NCBI RefSeq assembly: GCF_000772045.1
Contig: NZ_CP009754.1
Location: forward strand, 2,294,001-2,358,000
Length of the DNA: 64,000 nt
Source of the DNA: Streptomyces sp. CCM_MD2014
GTDB lineage: Bacteria; Actinomycetota; Actinomycetes; Streptomycetales; Streptomycetaceae
Direction of reading: 5' to 3'
The position numbers and the translations under genes were made by a program. The notes beneath the pieces are model-generated. The model was given only the letters and a program-made list of their open reading frames with translations, did not search any database and was not told the origin of the DNA. Numbering within the stretch: position 1 is the stretch's first letter; every line of letters starts with the position of its first letter. Shown piece by piece: positions 33,701 to 43,526 of the stretch.

Positions 33701-33999
33701 GCGCCGATCCGGTCGTAGCGTACGGTGGCGATGAACTCGCCGCCGATGGTGGCCGCGAGTCCCACCCGGTCCACAAAGTCGTGGTGCGTGAAGCGGTGGA
33801 CGTCCTTGGCGGACAGGCGAGGGTACGGCGCGAAGAAGCGGTAGTACTTCGACTCGTCGGAGACCTGCTCGTAGAAGCTGACCAGGCGCTCGGCGTCATC
33901 AACGGTGATGGGGCGGACGCGCGCGGTGCCGCCGTCGCGCAGCACCACGTCGGCTTCCCAGTGGGCGGGGTACTCGTGCCGGTCCGACGAGGTCTGCAT
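30763..33999 (-). CDS. PatA-type protein acetyltransferase (GNAT + ADP-forming acyl-CoA synthetase)
   Basis: About 1078 aa. A GNAT domain leads (1-185) with acetyl-CoA motif QDAHQGRGVASALLEH. Then come a CoA-binding domain (about 190-320: LLQPGSVAVVGTGRTPGGVG), a succinyl-CoA-synthetase-like domain (330-610: IGPNAFGIVNT, GLFAQSGAIGIALLS) and a C-terminal ATP-grasp subdomain (about 850-1078: YGVRVHRALPAPTPDDA, VALKATAPHLRHRADLGGV). This is the arrangement of streptomycete PatA, which acetylates and inactivates acyl-CoA synthetases such as Acs (family knowledge). Residues about 615-790 are an unusual Ala/Pro/Gly linker with SAPG-type repeats. ATG 33999 is 7 nt after TAGTCT, suggesting a leaderless mRNA. 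Confidence 0.9.
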   Translation of the reverse strand: MQTSSDRHEYPAHWEADVVLRDGGTARVRPITVDDAERLVSFYEQVSDESKYYRFFAPYPRLSAKDVHRFTHHDFVDRVGLAATIGGEFIATVRYDRIGAGGTPATAPADEAEVAFLVQDAHQGRGVASALLEHIAAVARERGIRRFTAEVLPANTKMIKVFMDAGYTQKRSFEDGVVRLEFGLEPTDRSLAVQYGREQRAEARSVQRLLQPGSVAVVGTGRTPGGVGRSILGNIRDAGYTGRLYAVNRAFPEEQKTLDGVPACRSVRDIDGPVDLAVVTVPAAHVPDVVTECGEHGVQGLVVISAGYADSGPEGRERQRALVRQARTYGMRIIGPNAFGIVNTSPDVRLNASLAPEMPRPGRIGLFAQSGAIGIALLSRLHRRGGGVTGHTGVSTFVSSGNRADVSGNDVLQYWYDDPDTDVALMYLESIGNPRKFTRLARRTAAAKPLVVVQGARHGGVAPQGHAVRATRLPHATVSALLRQAGVIRVDTITELVDAGLLLARQPLPTGPRVAILGNSESLGLLTYDACLSEGLRPQPPLDLTTAASADDFHAALARALADDTCDAVVVTAIPTVGEGAAGDAALAEALRSAAAAVPTKPVLVVHVELGGLAEALSAATSTAPQAGPGPTAPAAPDPAAPPAPGAAADSAPGVAPPAVPGTASRVEPGSAAPAAPSPTVDSAPGAARQAAPGAAPQAAPGPASPAAQGAPPRATPGTAADSAPGTSSGAAPGSVAGTAPDAPSGAAPSSPFRGGPSSTPHAAPGGAAAASSGSSAAPPPSQPAAPAPAGARLIPAYPAAERAVRALGEAVAYAQWRREAADPGKVPEYEDIDEKGAAEQIAGLLARGQGLTLGDRETCDLLGRYGVRVHRALPAPTPDDAAAAARTLGYPVALKATAPHLRHRADLGGVRLDLADEEQLRRAYAELTELFGKPAELRPVVQGMAPRGVDTVVRAVIDPAAGAVLSFGLAGAATQLLGDMAHRLIPVTDRDATSLIRSIRTAPLLFGWRGSAPVDAAALEELLLRVSRLVDDHPEVVAVTLEPVVVAPHGLSVLGASVRLAPPPARDDLGPRTMPAY
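31625..32110. repeat. Low-complexity repeats encoding PatA linker
   Basis: Irregular repeats built around GGAGCGGxxTGxxGGGCGGCGCCxGGAG encode an Ala/Pro/Gly linker of roughly 175 aa between the acyl-CoA-synthetase and ATP-grasp parts. In frame and without stops; probably grown by slippage or unequal exchange. Confidence 0.7.
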
Positions 34000-34006
34000 G
34001 GGCCCC

Positions 34007-34012
34007 AGACTA
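34007..34012 (-). promoter_or_regulatory. Putative -10 (TAGTCT) of patA-like gene
   Basis: TAnnnT with a 7-nt gap (GGGGCCC) to ATG 33999. The same gap could act as a weak ribosome site, so the leaderless call is tentative. Confidence 0.4.
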
Positions 34013-34136
34013 CGGCTCGCGCACGACAACGGCGCGGGGCAGTCTGTGGACAACGGAATCCCGGACCGAGGCCGCGGTCCGGGCACCGCGCGGGACGGCG
34101 CACGCGGTCGTCCCGGCTTGCTTCACGATGTGGGAA

Positions 34137-34166
34137 ACTGGTCTAGACAAGACTGGTCTAGACAAC
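34137..34166. promoter_or_regulatory. Tandem DasR-responsive elements (dre) before ptsH
   Basis: Two adjacent 15-bp copies, ACTGGTCTAGACAAG (34137-34151) and ACTGGTCTAGACAAC (34152-34166), match the dre consensus ACTGGTCTAGACCACT well at the core TGGTCTAGAC. DasR, the N-acetylglucosamine-responsive GntR regulator, controls pts genes in Streptomyces (established for ptsH). The second copy ends 35 bp before the ptsH ATG, compatible with repression. Confidence 0.85.
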
Positions 34167-34201
34167 TTCAACCCCTCTGAACACCTGAAGGGCAGCATCA
34201 C

Positions 34202-34483
34202 ATGGCTGAGCGCCGCGTCAACGTCGGCTGGGCCGAGGGCCTCCACGCCCGCCCCGCCTCCATCTTCGTCCGAGCCGCCACGGCCACAGGCGTCCCGGTG
34301 ACGATCGCCAAGGCCGACGGGTCCCCCGTCAACGCGGCCTCCATGCTGGCCGTCCTCGGCCTCGGCGCCCAGGGCGGCGAGGAGATCGTCCTCGCCTCCG
34401 ACGCCGAGGGTGCGGAAGCCGCCCTGGACCGGCTGGCGAAGCTGGTCGCCGAGGGGCTCGAGGAACTTCCCGAGACCGTCTGA
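34202..34483 (+). CDS. ptsH: Phosphocarrier protein HPr
   Basis: 93 aa, small phosphotransfer protein of the sugar PTS. The phosphorylatable His15 lies in GLHARPAS; the regulatory-site region is AASMLAVLGLGAQGGEE with Ser47 near the position of Ser46 of firmicute HPr. It passes phosphate from enzyme I to sugar-specific EIIA proteins in the cytoplasm. ATG 34202 follows GAAGGG. Monocistronic between tandem dre sites and a strong terminator. Confidence 0.95.
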   Translation: MAERRVNVGWAEGLHARPASIFVRAATATGVPVTIAKADGSPVNAASMLAVLGLGAQGGEEIVLASDAEGAEAALDRLAKLVAEGLEELPETV

Positions 34484-34510
34484 CGGACAAGGGAACGGAA
34501 CAGCAGCACC

Positions 34511-34544
34511 GAAAGGCCCGCCGGTGTCACCGCGCGGGCCTTTC
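34511..34544. terminator. Terminator ptsH / GntR gene
   Basis: GAAAGGCCCGC / GCGGGCCTTTC, 11-bp stem with a 12-nt loop, followed by ACCTTTTCC on the + strand. Serves the convergent pair. Confidence 0.85.
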
Positions 34545-34610
34545 ACCTTTTCCGTTCCGAGCGCCGGAAAAGCGGCCCGTAATTCCCCGCTCCTTTGTAC
34601 GGCACTTGTG

Positions 34611-35306
34611 TTACTGCAACAGCCCCGCCGTGTTTACGGAATGTTGCGCATTCCTCACGCGCTCCGTCAGCCCGCCGCCGGGGGCGAATCGCAGCCGGTA
34701 TGCCGATGCCGACCGTTCGGTGTGCAGCGTCATGAGCGCCCGGGCTCGTTCACTGTCGCCCCGGGCCACCGCGTCGACGATCGCACCGTGCTCCGCCCAG
34801 TGCTGCACGGGTCCGGCCGGGGCCTCCTGGACGTACATCCAGGCGATCTTGTGGCGCAGCTGGGTCAGGAGTGCGGCCAGGGAGGGACTGCCCGCCGCCC
34901 GGACGAGGGTCTCGTGGAACCAGCCGCCCAGCGGGCGCAGATCCTCCCCGTTACTCTGCCTGGCCCTCTCCTGTCCCAGCCTGACCAGGCCGCGCAACAC
35001 CTTGAGGTGGGCCTCGGTGCGCCGCCGGGCGGCCCGGGAGGCACCGAGCGGCTCCAGGAGGGTGCGGGTCTCCAGCAGGTCGGCGGCCTCCTGCTCGGTC
35101 GGTTCCGCGACGCAGGCACCCGCGTGCCGCCGGGTCACCACGAAACCCTCCGCCTCCAGCGTGCGCAGGGCCTCGCGCACGGGAACGCGCGAGACGCCGT
35201 AGCGGCGGGCGAGGATCTCCTCGGTGAGCCGGCTCCCGCGTCCGTGGACGCCCGCGACGATGTCGTCCCGGATCGCCGTACACACCGAATGCGCCGGAAT
35301 ACGCAT
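34611..35306 (-). CDS. GntR-family regulator, FadR/FCD type
   Basis: 231 aa. The winged helix at 1-75 (LTEEILARRYGVSRVPVREALRTLEAEGFVV) is followed by a helical FCD ligand domain (80-215), with ERARALMTLH near the end. Such regulators sense small organic acids or amino-acid derivatives. ATG 35306 follows GGAGG. Not DasR (that is a HutC-type GntR), so it need not act on the neighbouring ptsH. Single gene between two terminators. Confidence 0.88.
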   Translation of the reverse strand: MRIPAHSVCTAIRDDIVAGVHGRGSRLTEEILARRYGVSRVPVREALRTLEAEGFVVTRRHAGACVAEPTEQEAADLLETRTLLEPLGASRAARRRTEAHLKVLRGLVRLGQERARQSNGEDLRPLGGWFHETLVRAAGSPSLAALLTQLRHKIAWMYVQEAPAGPVQHWAEHGAIVDAVARGDSERARALMTLHTERSASAYRLRFAPGGGLTERVRNAQHSVNTAGLLQ

Positions 35307-35390
35307 GACCGACCTCCGCCTTGATTCCTGAAACGCCGACGATGGACGCATTCAGCGACTCTAGGCCAATCAAGCGAATAGGGAATACCA

Positions 35391-35419
35391 AAAGCCCCGA
35401 CTCAGGGAGACGGGGCTTT
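35391..35419 (-). terminator. Terminator of M23 peptidase gene
   Basis: AAAGCCCCG / CGGGGCTTT stem, 11-nt loop, followed on the minus strand by TTTTGG. Confidence 0.75.
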
Positions 35420-35431
35420 CGGATGCGGCCG

Positions 35432-36184
35432 TCAGACGTTCACACCGTGCGAGCGGAGGTAGGCGACGGGGTCCATGTCCGAGCCGTATTCGGGGCTCGT
35501 GCGGGCCTCGAAGTGCAGGTGCGGTCCGGTGACGTTGCCGGTGGCGCCGGAGAGGCCGATCTGCTGACCGGGCTCGACCGACTGGCCCACCGAGACGCCG
35601 ACGGAGGACAGGTGCCCGTACTGCGTGTAGGTGCCGTCGTGCATCTTGATGACGACCTGGTTGCCGTACGCCCCGCCCCAGCCGGCCTCGACGACGGTGC
35701 CGACGCCGACCGCGTGCACGGAGGTGCCGCTGGAGGCGTGGAAGTCGATGCCGGTGTGGCTGCCGGAGGACCACAGGGAGCTGCCCGCCTGGTACGCGGT
35801 GGAGACGTAGGAGGCGGTGATCGGCGCGACGAAGGTGTTGAGGCGCTTGCGCTCCGCCTCCCGCGCGGCGCGCTCCTTGGCCTCGCGCGCCTCCTTGGCC
35901 GCCTCGGCCGCCCGCTCGCGGGCCGCCTCGCGGGCGGCGGCGTCGACGGCCGCCTGCTTCTGGGCGACGGCCTGGGCGTCGATCTCGTCGGCTATGGAGT
36001 CGCCGATGGTGACGACCGGGGTGAGTCCGCTCTGCTCCGCCTCGGGCTCGGCGGCCAGCGCCGGAGCCGCGAGGGTGCCGACGACGCCGGTGGTGGCGAG
36101 GGCCGCGACACCCGCCGCGCGGGCGGTGGTGCGGTGCACCCGGCTGGGACGGCGGTGCTTCCCGGTGGCGCGCGTGAACGCCAT
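35432..36184 (-). CDS. Secreted M23 peptidoglycan endopeptidase
   Basis: 250 aa. Signal peptide 1-44 (basic start, hydrophobic GVAALATTGVVGTLAAPALA). A charged helical/coiled-coil segment (65-115, AREAARERAAEAAKEAREAKERAAREAERKR as separate heptads) precedes a LytM/M23 domain with zinc ligands His143 and Asp147 (HTGIDFHA) and the HxH at 222-224 (PHLHFE); His191 lies in QYGHLSS. It cleaves peptide cross-links in the cell wall. Control by the c-di-AMP riboswitch upstream fits the known link between this second messenger and wall hydrolases in Streptomyces. Confidence 0.92.
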   Translation of the reverse strand: MAFTRATGKHRRPSRVHRTTARAAGVAALATTGVVGTLAAPALAAEPEAEQSGLTPVVTIGDSIADEIDAQAVAQKQAAVDAAAREAARERAAEAAKEAREAKERAAREAERKRLNTFVAPITASYVSTAYQAGSSLWSSGSHTGIDFHASSGTSVHAVGVGTVVEAGWGGAYGNQVVIKMHDGTYTQYGHLSSVGVSVGQSVEPGQQIGLSGATGNVTGPHLHFEARTSPEYGSDMDPVAYLRSHGVNV

Positions 36185-36210
36185 GTAGAGGCTTGTCCTT
36201 TCCTTCCCTC

Positions 36211-36355
36211 TCGCCTACCGGGTTAGCTGACGGGTTCGGAGGTGGAAGGTCTCCTACGGACCCCCTCGCTGCGCGCGCGGGCGTCCGATTCACCCCAGGG
36301 ACTGCGATGGGTCCCCGGCTCCCCTGGCTCGCGCCGTACGGGGACTCGGCGATGA
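36211..36355 (-). ncRNA. c-di-AMP (ydaO/yuaA) riboswitch
   Basis: On the minus strand the leader reads CGCCGAGTCCCCGTACGG, CCAGGGGAGCCGGGGACC, CTGGGGTGAATCGG, GGGGGTCCGTAGGAGACC, CCTCCGAACCCG, TCAGCTAACCCGGTAGGCG in order. These are the conserved segments of the ydaO-yuaA class, which binds two c-di-AMP molecules and acts as an OFF switch by premature termination or blocked expression. The aptamer ends about 27 nt before the M23 peptidase ATG; in Streptomyces this class sits before cell-wall hydrolase genes (established). Confidence 0.93.
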
Positions 36356-36404
36356 CTGTCCGGTGCCGCGGGTGCGGCGCACTGCCTGACGAACAGCCCG
36401 GAAG

Positions 36405-36434
36405 ACGCTAAACGCGGCTGTGTTCAATCCTCAA
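36405..36434 (-). promoter_or_regulatory. Promoter of riboswitch / M23 gene
   Basis: TTGAGG (36434-36429), 18-bp spacer, TAGCGT (36410-36405), of the principal-sigma type. Predicted start near 36398, about 45 nt before the aptamer. Confidence 0.55.
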
Positions 36435-36501
36435 ACGCAACAGGCCTTTTGTAGCGCACGCCACAGGGCAGACAGGCAGCCACTGCCCCAATCCGGACAT
36501 A

Positions 36502-36539
36502 CGGCGGCCCTGGTGACACTCCGGTCACCAGGGCCGCCG
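36502..36539. terminator. Terminator of M16 operon
   Basis: Perfect 16-bp stem (36502-36517/36524-36539) with loop ACTCCG, 14 bp past the M16 stop. Confidence 0.85.
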
Positions 36540-36552
36540 CACGCGGGGGCCG

Positions 36553-37941
36553 CTACTCGGCCGCCACCACGGTGACTTCACCGATGCCGAGGGACTCGAC
36601 GGGCTCCTTGATCTGCGCCGCGTCGCCGACGAGGACGGTCACGAGGCGGTCCACCGGGAAGGCGTTCACGACCGCCGCCGTGGCCTCCACGGTGCCCGTG
36701 GCGGCGAGTTGACGGTAGAGCGTCGCCTGGAAGTCGTCGGGCAGGTGCTGCTCGACCTGGTCGGCGAGCGTGTCCGCCACGGCCGCCGCCGTCTCGTACT
36801 TGAGCGGAGCCACGCCCACCAGGTTCTGCACGGCCACGTCGCGCTCGGCGTCGGTGAGCCCCTCCGCGGCGAGCTTGCGCAGCACCGTCCACAGGTCCTC
36901 CAGGGCGGGACCGGTGTTGGGGGTGTCGACGGAGCCGCTGATGGCGAGCATCGCGGCGCCCGTGCCGTCCGGCGCGGACCGCAGGACCTGGCCGAACGCC
37001 CGTACGCCGTAGGTGTATCCCTTCTCCTCGCGCAGGACGCGGTCCAGGCGCGAGGTGAGGGTGCCGCCGAGGCAGTACGTGCCGAGCACCTGCGCGGGCC
37101 ACACGCGGTCGTGCCGGTCGGCGCCGGTGCGGCCGATCAGCAGCTGCGTCTGGACGGCGCCGGGACGGTCCACGATGACGACCCTGCCCCGGTCGTCGGC
37201 GGCCACCGGGGGCACGGGGCGCGGCTCGGCGGCCGAGCCGGTCCACGCGCCCAGGGTGTCGCCGAGCAGCGCGTCCAGGTCGACGCCGGCGAGGTCGCCG
37301 ACGATGACCGCGGTGGCCGTGGCGGGGCGGACGTGCCGCTCGTAGAAGGCGCGCACGGCGGCCGAGTCGACGGCCGCGACGGTCTCCTCGGTGCCCTGGC
37401 GCGGGCGCGACATGCGCGAGTCGGACGGGAACAGCTCCTTGGAGAGTTCCTTCGCGGCGCGGCGGGAGGGGTTGGCCAGCTCGTGCGGGATCTCGTCGAG
37501 CCGGTTGCGCACCAGCCGTTCGACCTCGCCGTCCGCGAAGGCGGGCGCCCTGAGGGCGTCGGCGAGCAGGCCGAGCGCCTTGGCGAGGCGCGAGGCGGGC
37601 ACCTCCAGGCTCAGCCGGACACCGGGGTGGTCGGCGTGCGCGTCGAGGGTGGCGCCGCAGCGCTCCAGCTCGGCGGCGAACTCCTCGGCGGAGTGCTTGT
37701 CGGTGCCCTCGGAGAACGCCCGCGCCATGATGGTGGCGACGCCGTCGAGACCGGCCGGCTCGGCGTCGAGGGGTGCGTCGAGGAGCACCTCGACGGCGAC
37801 GACCTGCTGGCCGGGGCGGTGGCAGCGCAGCACGGTCAGGCCGTTGTCGAGGCTGCCGCGCTCGGGGGCGGGGAACGCCCAGGGCCTGGGCTCGCCGGCC
37901 TGCGGCTGTGCGTGGAAGTCCATGGTGGCGAGCTCGGTCAC
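36553..37941 (-). CDS. M16-family peptidase-like protein, non-catalytic partner
   Basis: 462 aa with the M16 two-domain fold but no HxxEH: the equivalent region reads MARAFSEGTDKHSAEE. It keeps the C-domain substrate-binding segment with Arg and Tyr (TSRLDRVLREEKGYTYGVRAF). In two-subunit bacterial M16 peptidases the partner with R/Y but no zinc site helps form the chamber. GTG 37941 has GAGGAGG upstream and shares bases with the stop of the catalytic gene (GTGA), so the two are made together, probably as a heterodimer. Confidence 0.88.
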   Translation of the reverse strand: MTELATMDFHAQPQAGEPRPWAFPAPERGSLDNGLTVLRCHRPGQQVVAVEVLLDAPLDAEPAGLDGVATIMARAFSEGTDKHSAEEFAAELERCGATLDAHADHPGVRLSLEVPASRLAKALGLLADALRAPAFADGEVERLVRNRLDEIPHELANPSRRAAKELSKELFPSDSRMSRPRQGTEETVAAVDSAAVRAFYERHVRPATATAVIVGDLAGVDLDALLGDTLGAWTGSAAEPRPVPPVAADDRGRVVIVDRPGAVQTQLLIGRTGADRHDRVWPAQVLGTYCLGGTLTSRLDRVLREEKGYTYGVRAFGQVLRSAPDGTGAAMLAISGSVDTPNTGPALEDLWTVLRKLAAEGLTDAERDVAVQNLVGVAPLKYETAAAVADTLADQVEQHLPDDFQATLYRQLAATGTVEATAAVVNAFPVDRLVTVLVGDAAQIKEPVESLGIGEVTVVAAE

Positions 37942-39305
37942 TTGGCCGCCTCCTCGTTCTCGTCGGTGGCGTCGGTCGGTGCGGCGTCGGTTTCGCCGGC
38001 CGGGGCGGTGGGCTCGTAGACGAGCACCGCGCGGTTGTCGGGGCGCAGGCGGGCCTTGGCGACCTCCTGGACCTCCTCCGCGGTCACCTCCAGCACCCGC
38101 TGGACGGCGGTGAGGGCGAGCTGCGGATCGCCGAACAGGACGGCGTACCGGCACAGTTCGTCGGCGCGGCCGGCGACCGTGCCCAGACGGTCCAGCCACT
38201 CGCGCTCGAGCTGGGCCTGGGCGCGCTCCATCTCCTCGGCCGTGGGGCCCTCCTCGGCGAACCGGGCCAGCTCCTCGTCGACGGCCGTCTCGATGACCGG
38301 CACCTCGACGTCGCCGGAGGTCTTCACGTCCAGCCACCCCAGGGAGGGGGCTCCGGCGAGGCGCAGCAGGCCGAACCCGGCGGCCACGGCCGTACGGTCG
38401 CGCCGCACCAGCCGGTTGTAGAGGCGGGACGACTCGCCGCCGCCCAGGACGGTCAGGGCCAGGTCGGCCGCGTCGCACGCGCGCGTGCCGTCCTCCGGCA
38501 GGCGGTAGGCGGCCATCAGGGCGCGGGCCGGGACCTCCTCCTCGACGACCTCGCGCAGCTGCTCGCCCATGACGTCGGGGAGCGAGCCGTCGCGGGGCGG
38601 CTGCTTGCCGTCGTGCGAGGGGATGGAGCCGAAGTACTTCTCGATCCAGGCCAGCGTCCGCTCGGGGTCGATGTCGCCGACGACCGACAGCACGGCGTTG
38701 TTCGGCGCGTAGTAGGTGCGGAAGAACGCGCGCGCGTCCTCCAGGGTCGCCGCGTCCAGGTCGGCCATCGAACCGATCGGCGTGTGGTGGTAGGGGTGGC
38801 CCTCCGGGTAGGCGAGGGCGGTCAGCCTCTCGAAGGCCGTGCCGTAGGGGACGTTGTCGTAGCGCTGGCGGCGTTCGTTCTTGACGACGTCCCGCTGGTT
38901 CTCCATGGACTCCTCGTCCAGGGCGGCGAGCAGGGAGCCCATGCGGTCGGCCTCCAGCCACAGGGCGAGCTCCAGCTGGTGGGCGGGCATGGTCTCGAAG
39001 TAGTTGGTCCGCTCGAAGCTGGTGGTGCCGTTGAGCGAGCCGCCGGCGCCCTGCACCAGCTCGAAGTGGCCGTTGCCCTTGACCTGGGCGGAGCCCTGGA
39101 ACATGAGGTGCTCGAAAAGGTGAGCCAGGCCGGTGCGTCCCTTGACCTCGTGGCGCGAACCGACGTCGTACCAGAGGCACACCGCCGCGACCGGGGTCAG
39201 GTGGTCCTCGGAGAGCACCACGCGCAGGCCGTTGGCCAGGCGGTGCTCGGTCGCTGTCAGGCCGCCGGAGCCTGCCTGGGCTGTGGCCGTGTGACCCATG
39301 GGCAT
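37938..39305 (-). CDS. M16-family zinc peptidase, catalytic subunit
   Basis: 455 aa. Contains the inverted zinc motif HxxEH in GLAHLFEHLMFQG (residues about 60-72) and the downstream metal-ligand Glu region ENQRDVVKNERRQRYDN. The C-domain is typical (YRLPEDGTRACDAADLALTVLGGG). It degrades peptides, with a partner encoded next. The C-terminal tail is Ala/Thr/Glu-rich. ATG 39305 follows GAAGGG; ATG 39299 is possible. Divergent from parC, a pairing conserved in Streptomyces from memory. Confidence 0.9.
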   Translation of the reverse strand: MPMGHTATAQAGSGGLTATEHRLANGLRVVLSEDHLTPVAAVCLWYDVGSRHEVKGRTGLAHLFEHLMFQGSAQVKGNGHFELVQGAGGSLNGTTSFERTNYFETMPAHQLELALWLEADRMGSLLAALDEESMENQRDVVKNERRQRYDNVPYGTAFERLTALAYPEGHPYHHTPIGSMADLDAATLEDARAFFRTYYAPNNAVLSVVGDIDPERTLAWIEKYFGSIPSHDGKQPPRDGSLPDVMGEQLREVVEEEVPARALMAAYRLPEDGTRACDAADLALTVLGGGESSRLYNRLVRRDRTAVAAGFGLLRLAGAPSLGWLDVKTSGDVEVPVIETAVDEELARFAEEGPTAEEMERAQAQLEREWLDRLGTVAGRADELCRYAVLFGDPQLALTAVQRVLEVTAEEVQEVAKARLRPDNRAVLVYEPTAPAGETDAAPTDATDENEEAAK

Positions 39306-39641
39306 GTACGTCCCTTCGATCGCGAAATATCTGGTGGGATCACTGGGTGAACCACCGGGTGGAATCAGCGGGCGGAACTGCGGAATTCCGCCGATCCTGC
39401 CACTGTATGCAAGCGTGCGGGCCGCCGGTGGAGTTCCCGGACCTCGTACGCCGAGAGCGAGCACGCGGTTGACGGGCCGCCGGGACGACTGCGCGGACGG
39501 TGCCGCGGCACGAGGGCGTACTCTGCGGGCAGCGCCGGGCCGGGCAGCCCGTGACGGGTCCTGGTCGGTCGCTGTCAGTGCCGCAGTCCACAATGGACGG
39601 CGTCAGATCACCGTTCACGCTTCAGCAAGGAGCCGGCAGCG
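39306..39641. other. Divergent promoter region M16 / parC
   Basis: 336 bp. Contains a 12-bp perfect palindrome GCGGAATTCCGC (39380-39391). TACTCT near 39519 and CACAAT near 39593 are possible parC -10 elements, and GATATT-like sequence near 39330 (minus) is a candidate for the M16 operon. AAGGAG lies 9 nt before the parC ATG. No gene seen. Confidence 0.5.
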
Positions 39642-42098
<2,457 letters not shown>

Positions 42099-42104
42099 GG
42101 AGGC

Positions 42105-43208
42105 CTACGGGACGTCCGGCGGCTCCTGGCCGTCGGGCTCCTCGCCGTCGGGCACGTAGCGCAGGACGCCCCACATGCCGTGTTCGTCGGCGGGCGGGGC
42201 GTCGGCGTCCCGGCGGCACGCGGCGAGTTCCTCGCCGAGGGCGGCCGTGTCGATGCCGGTGCCGATGAGGACGAGCTGGGTCCGGCGGACGCCGGTGACT
42301 CCGTCGGTGCCGGTGGCCTCGGTGGCGGCCCAGGGTTCCGGGTAGAAGCGCAGGAAGCGTCCGACGGCGTGGACGGCGTACCGGTTCCGCGTGTCGTACG
42401 GGCCGAAGTCGACGTATCCCTTGATGCGGTACAGACCCTCGGGCCGGCTGTCGAGGAAGCGCATCAGCCGGCGCGGGTCGAGCGGGCGGTCGGAGACGAA
42501 CGACAGGGTGTCGTAGGCGGCGTGCAGGTGTCCGGCGTGCGCGCCGCCCCCGGAGTGGTCGTGCAGGTCGTCGAAGGACAGCTGCCCCACCCGCTCCTCG
42601 CTGGGCCGGCAGTCGTAGAGGAACTCGGGGTCGACACGGCCGTAGGTCGCCGGTACGACGGCGGCGCCGTCGCCGAGCGACCGGACCAGGGCGAGCACAC
42701 GCTCCGGGTCGGGGGCACGGTCGGTCTTGTTGACCACGACCAGGTCGGCGAGGGCCAGATGCCGGTCGATCTCGGGGTGCTTGGCGCGGGTGTCGTCGAA
42801 CTCCGCGGCGTCGACGACCTCGACGAGACCGCCGTAGACGACCCGCGGCTGCTCGCTGGCGAGCAGCATGCGCACCAGCTCCTGCGGTTCGGCGAGGCCG
42901 CTGGCCTCGATGACGATGACGTCGATGCCTGCCTCGGGCCGGGCCAGCCGCTCCAGGTACCCGTCGAGTTCGCTCGCGTCGACGGCACAGCACAGGCATC
43001 CGTTGCCCAGCGACACGGTGGAGTCGCCGAGGGCGCCCGCGACGGCCATCGCGTCGATCTCGATCGAGCCGAAGTCGTTGACGATGGCGCCGATACGGCT
43101 GCCTCCGCTGCGGTGGAGGAGGTGGTTGAGCAGGGTCGTTTTCCCGGAGCCGAGGAATCCGGCGAGTACGACGACCGGGATCTGCTGCGGAGTCGGGCGC
43201 TGCCCCAC
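42105..43208 (-). CDS. COG0523 (CobW/ZNG-type) GTP-binding metallochaperone
   Basis: 367 aa. Walker A GFLGSGKTT (about 17-25), the metal-binding GNGCLCCA (CxCC), Walker B IEASGLAEP and the G4 motif VVNKTD. A His-rich loop (HDHSGGGAHAGHLHAAYD) precedes the CobW C-terminal domain. The family delivers Zn or other metals to proteins using GTP. GTG 43208 follows GAGAGAGG. No Zur-type box was recognised upstream, so zinc control is unproven. Converges on parC with 6 bp between stops. Confidence 0.9.
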   Translation of the reverse strand: MGQRPTPQQIPVVVLAGFLGSGKTTLLNHLLHRSGGSRIGAIVNDFGSIEIDAMAVAGALGDSTVSLGNGCLCCAVDASELDGYLERLARPEAGIDVIVIEASGLAEPQELVRMLLASEQPRVVYGGLVEVVDAAEFDDTRAKHPEIDRHLALADLVVVNKTDRAPDPERVLALVRSLGDGAAVVPATYGRVDPEFLYDCRPSEERVGQLSFDDLHDHSGGGAHAGHLHAAYDTLSFVSDRPLDPRRLMRFLDSRPEGLYRIKGYVDFGPYDTRNRYAVHAVGRFLRFYPEPWAATEATGTDGVTGVRRTQLVLIGTGIDTAALGEELAACRRDADAPPADEHGMWGVLRYVPDGEEPDGQEPPDVP

Positions 43209-43526
43209 CGTGCGACCTCTCTCTCACCCACGCGTACGCCGGCCCGTGGCAGGGCGTACATCCACGTACGGAATTGCCTGCTCAGGATACGAGCCGGCGC
43301 AGTACCCGCGGAGTGAACGATTGTTAGCAGCACTTGATGGGCAGACGTTTTGCATGGCGCCGGACCGTGCGACCCTCGCTTCCCTCCGTGCGCCGCCTCT
43401 CCGCCTCCCCGTCGATCAGAGCCGCTCGGCACTCTGGAGGCGGCAGCACCACGCATCGCTCGCCGGTCCCCGTCAGCCGACCCGCACTCGACGACCGGTG
43501 GGCGGTCGCCTGATTCGGGGGTTGAC
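43209..43526. other. Intergenic region COG0523 / DUF6082
   Basis: 318 bp divergent region. No clear operator or terminator found; AT content rises around 43310-43355. No gene supported. Confidence 0.45.

Noticed and set aside
28187..34146. Very long + strand frame (about 1160 codons) opposite the PatA-type gene
   Set aside because: Shadow of high-GC coding DNA; the minus-strand product has full GNAT and acyl-CoA-synthetase motifs.
43209..43330. Zur-type zinc box upstream of the COG0523 gene
   Set aside because: No sequence close to TGAAAATGATTTTCA was found by eye.
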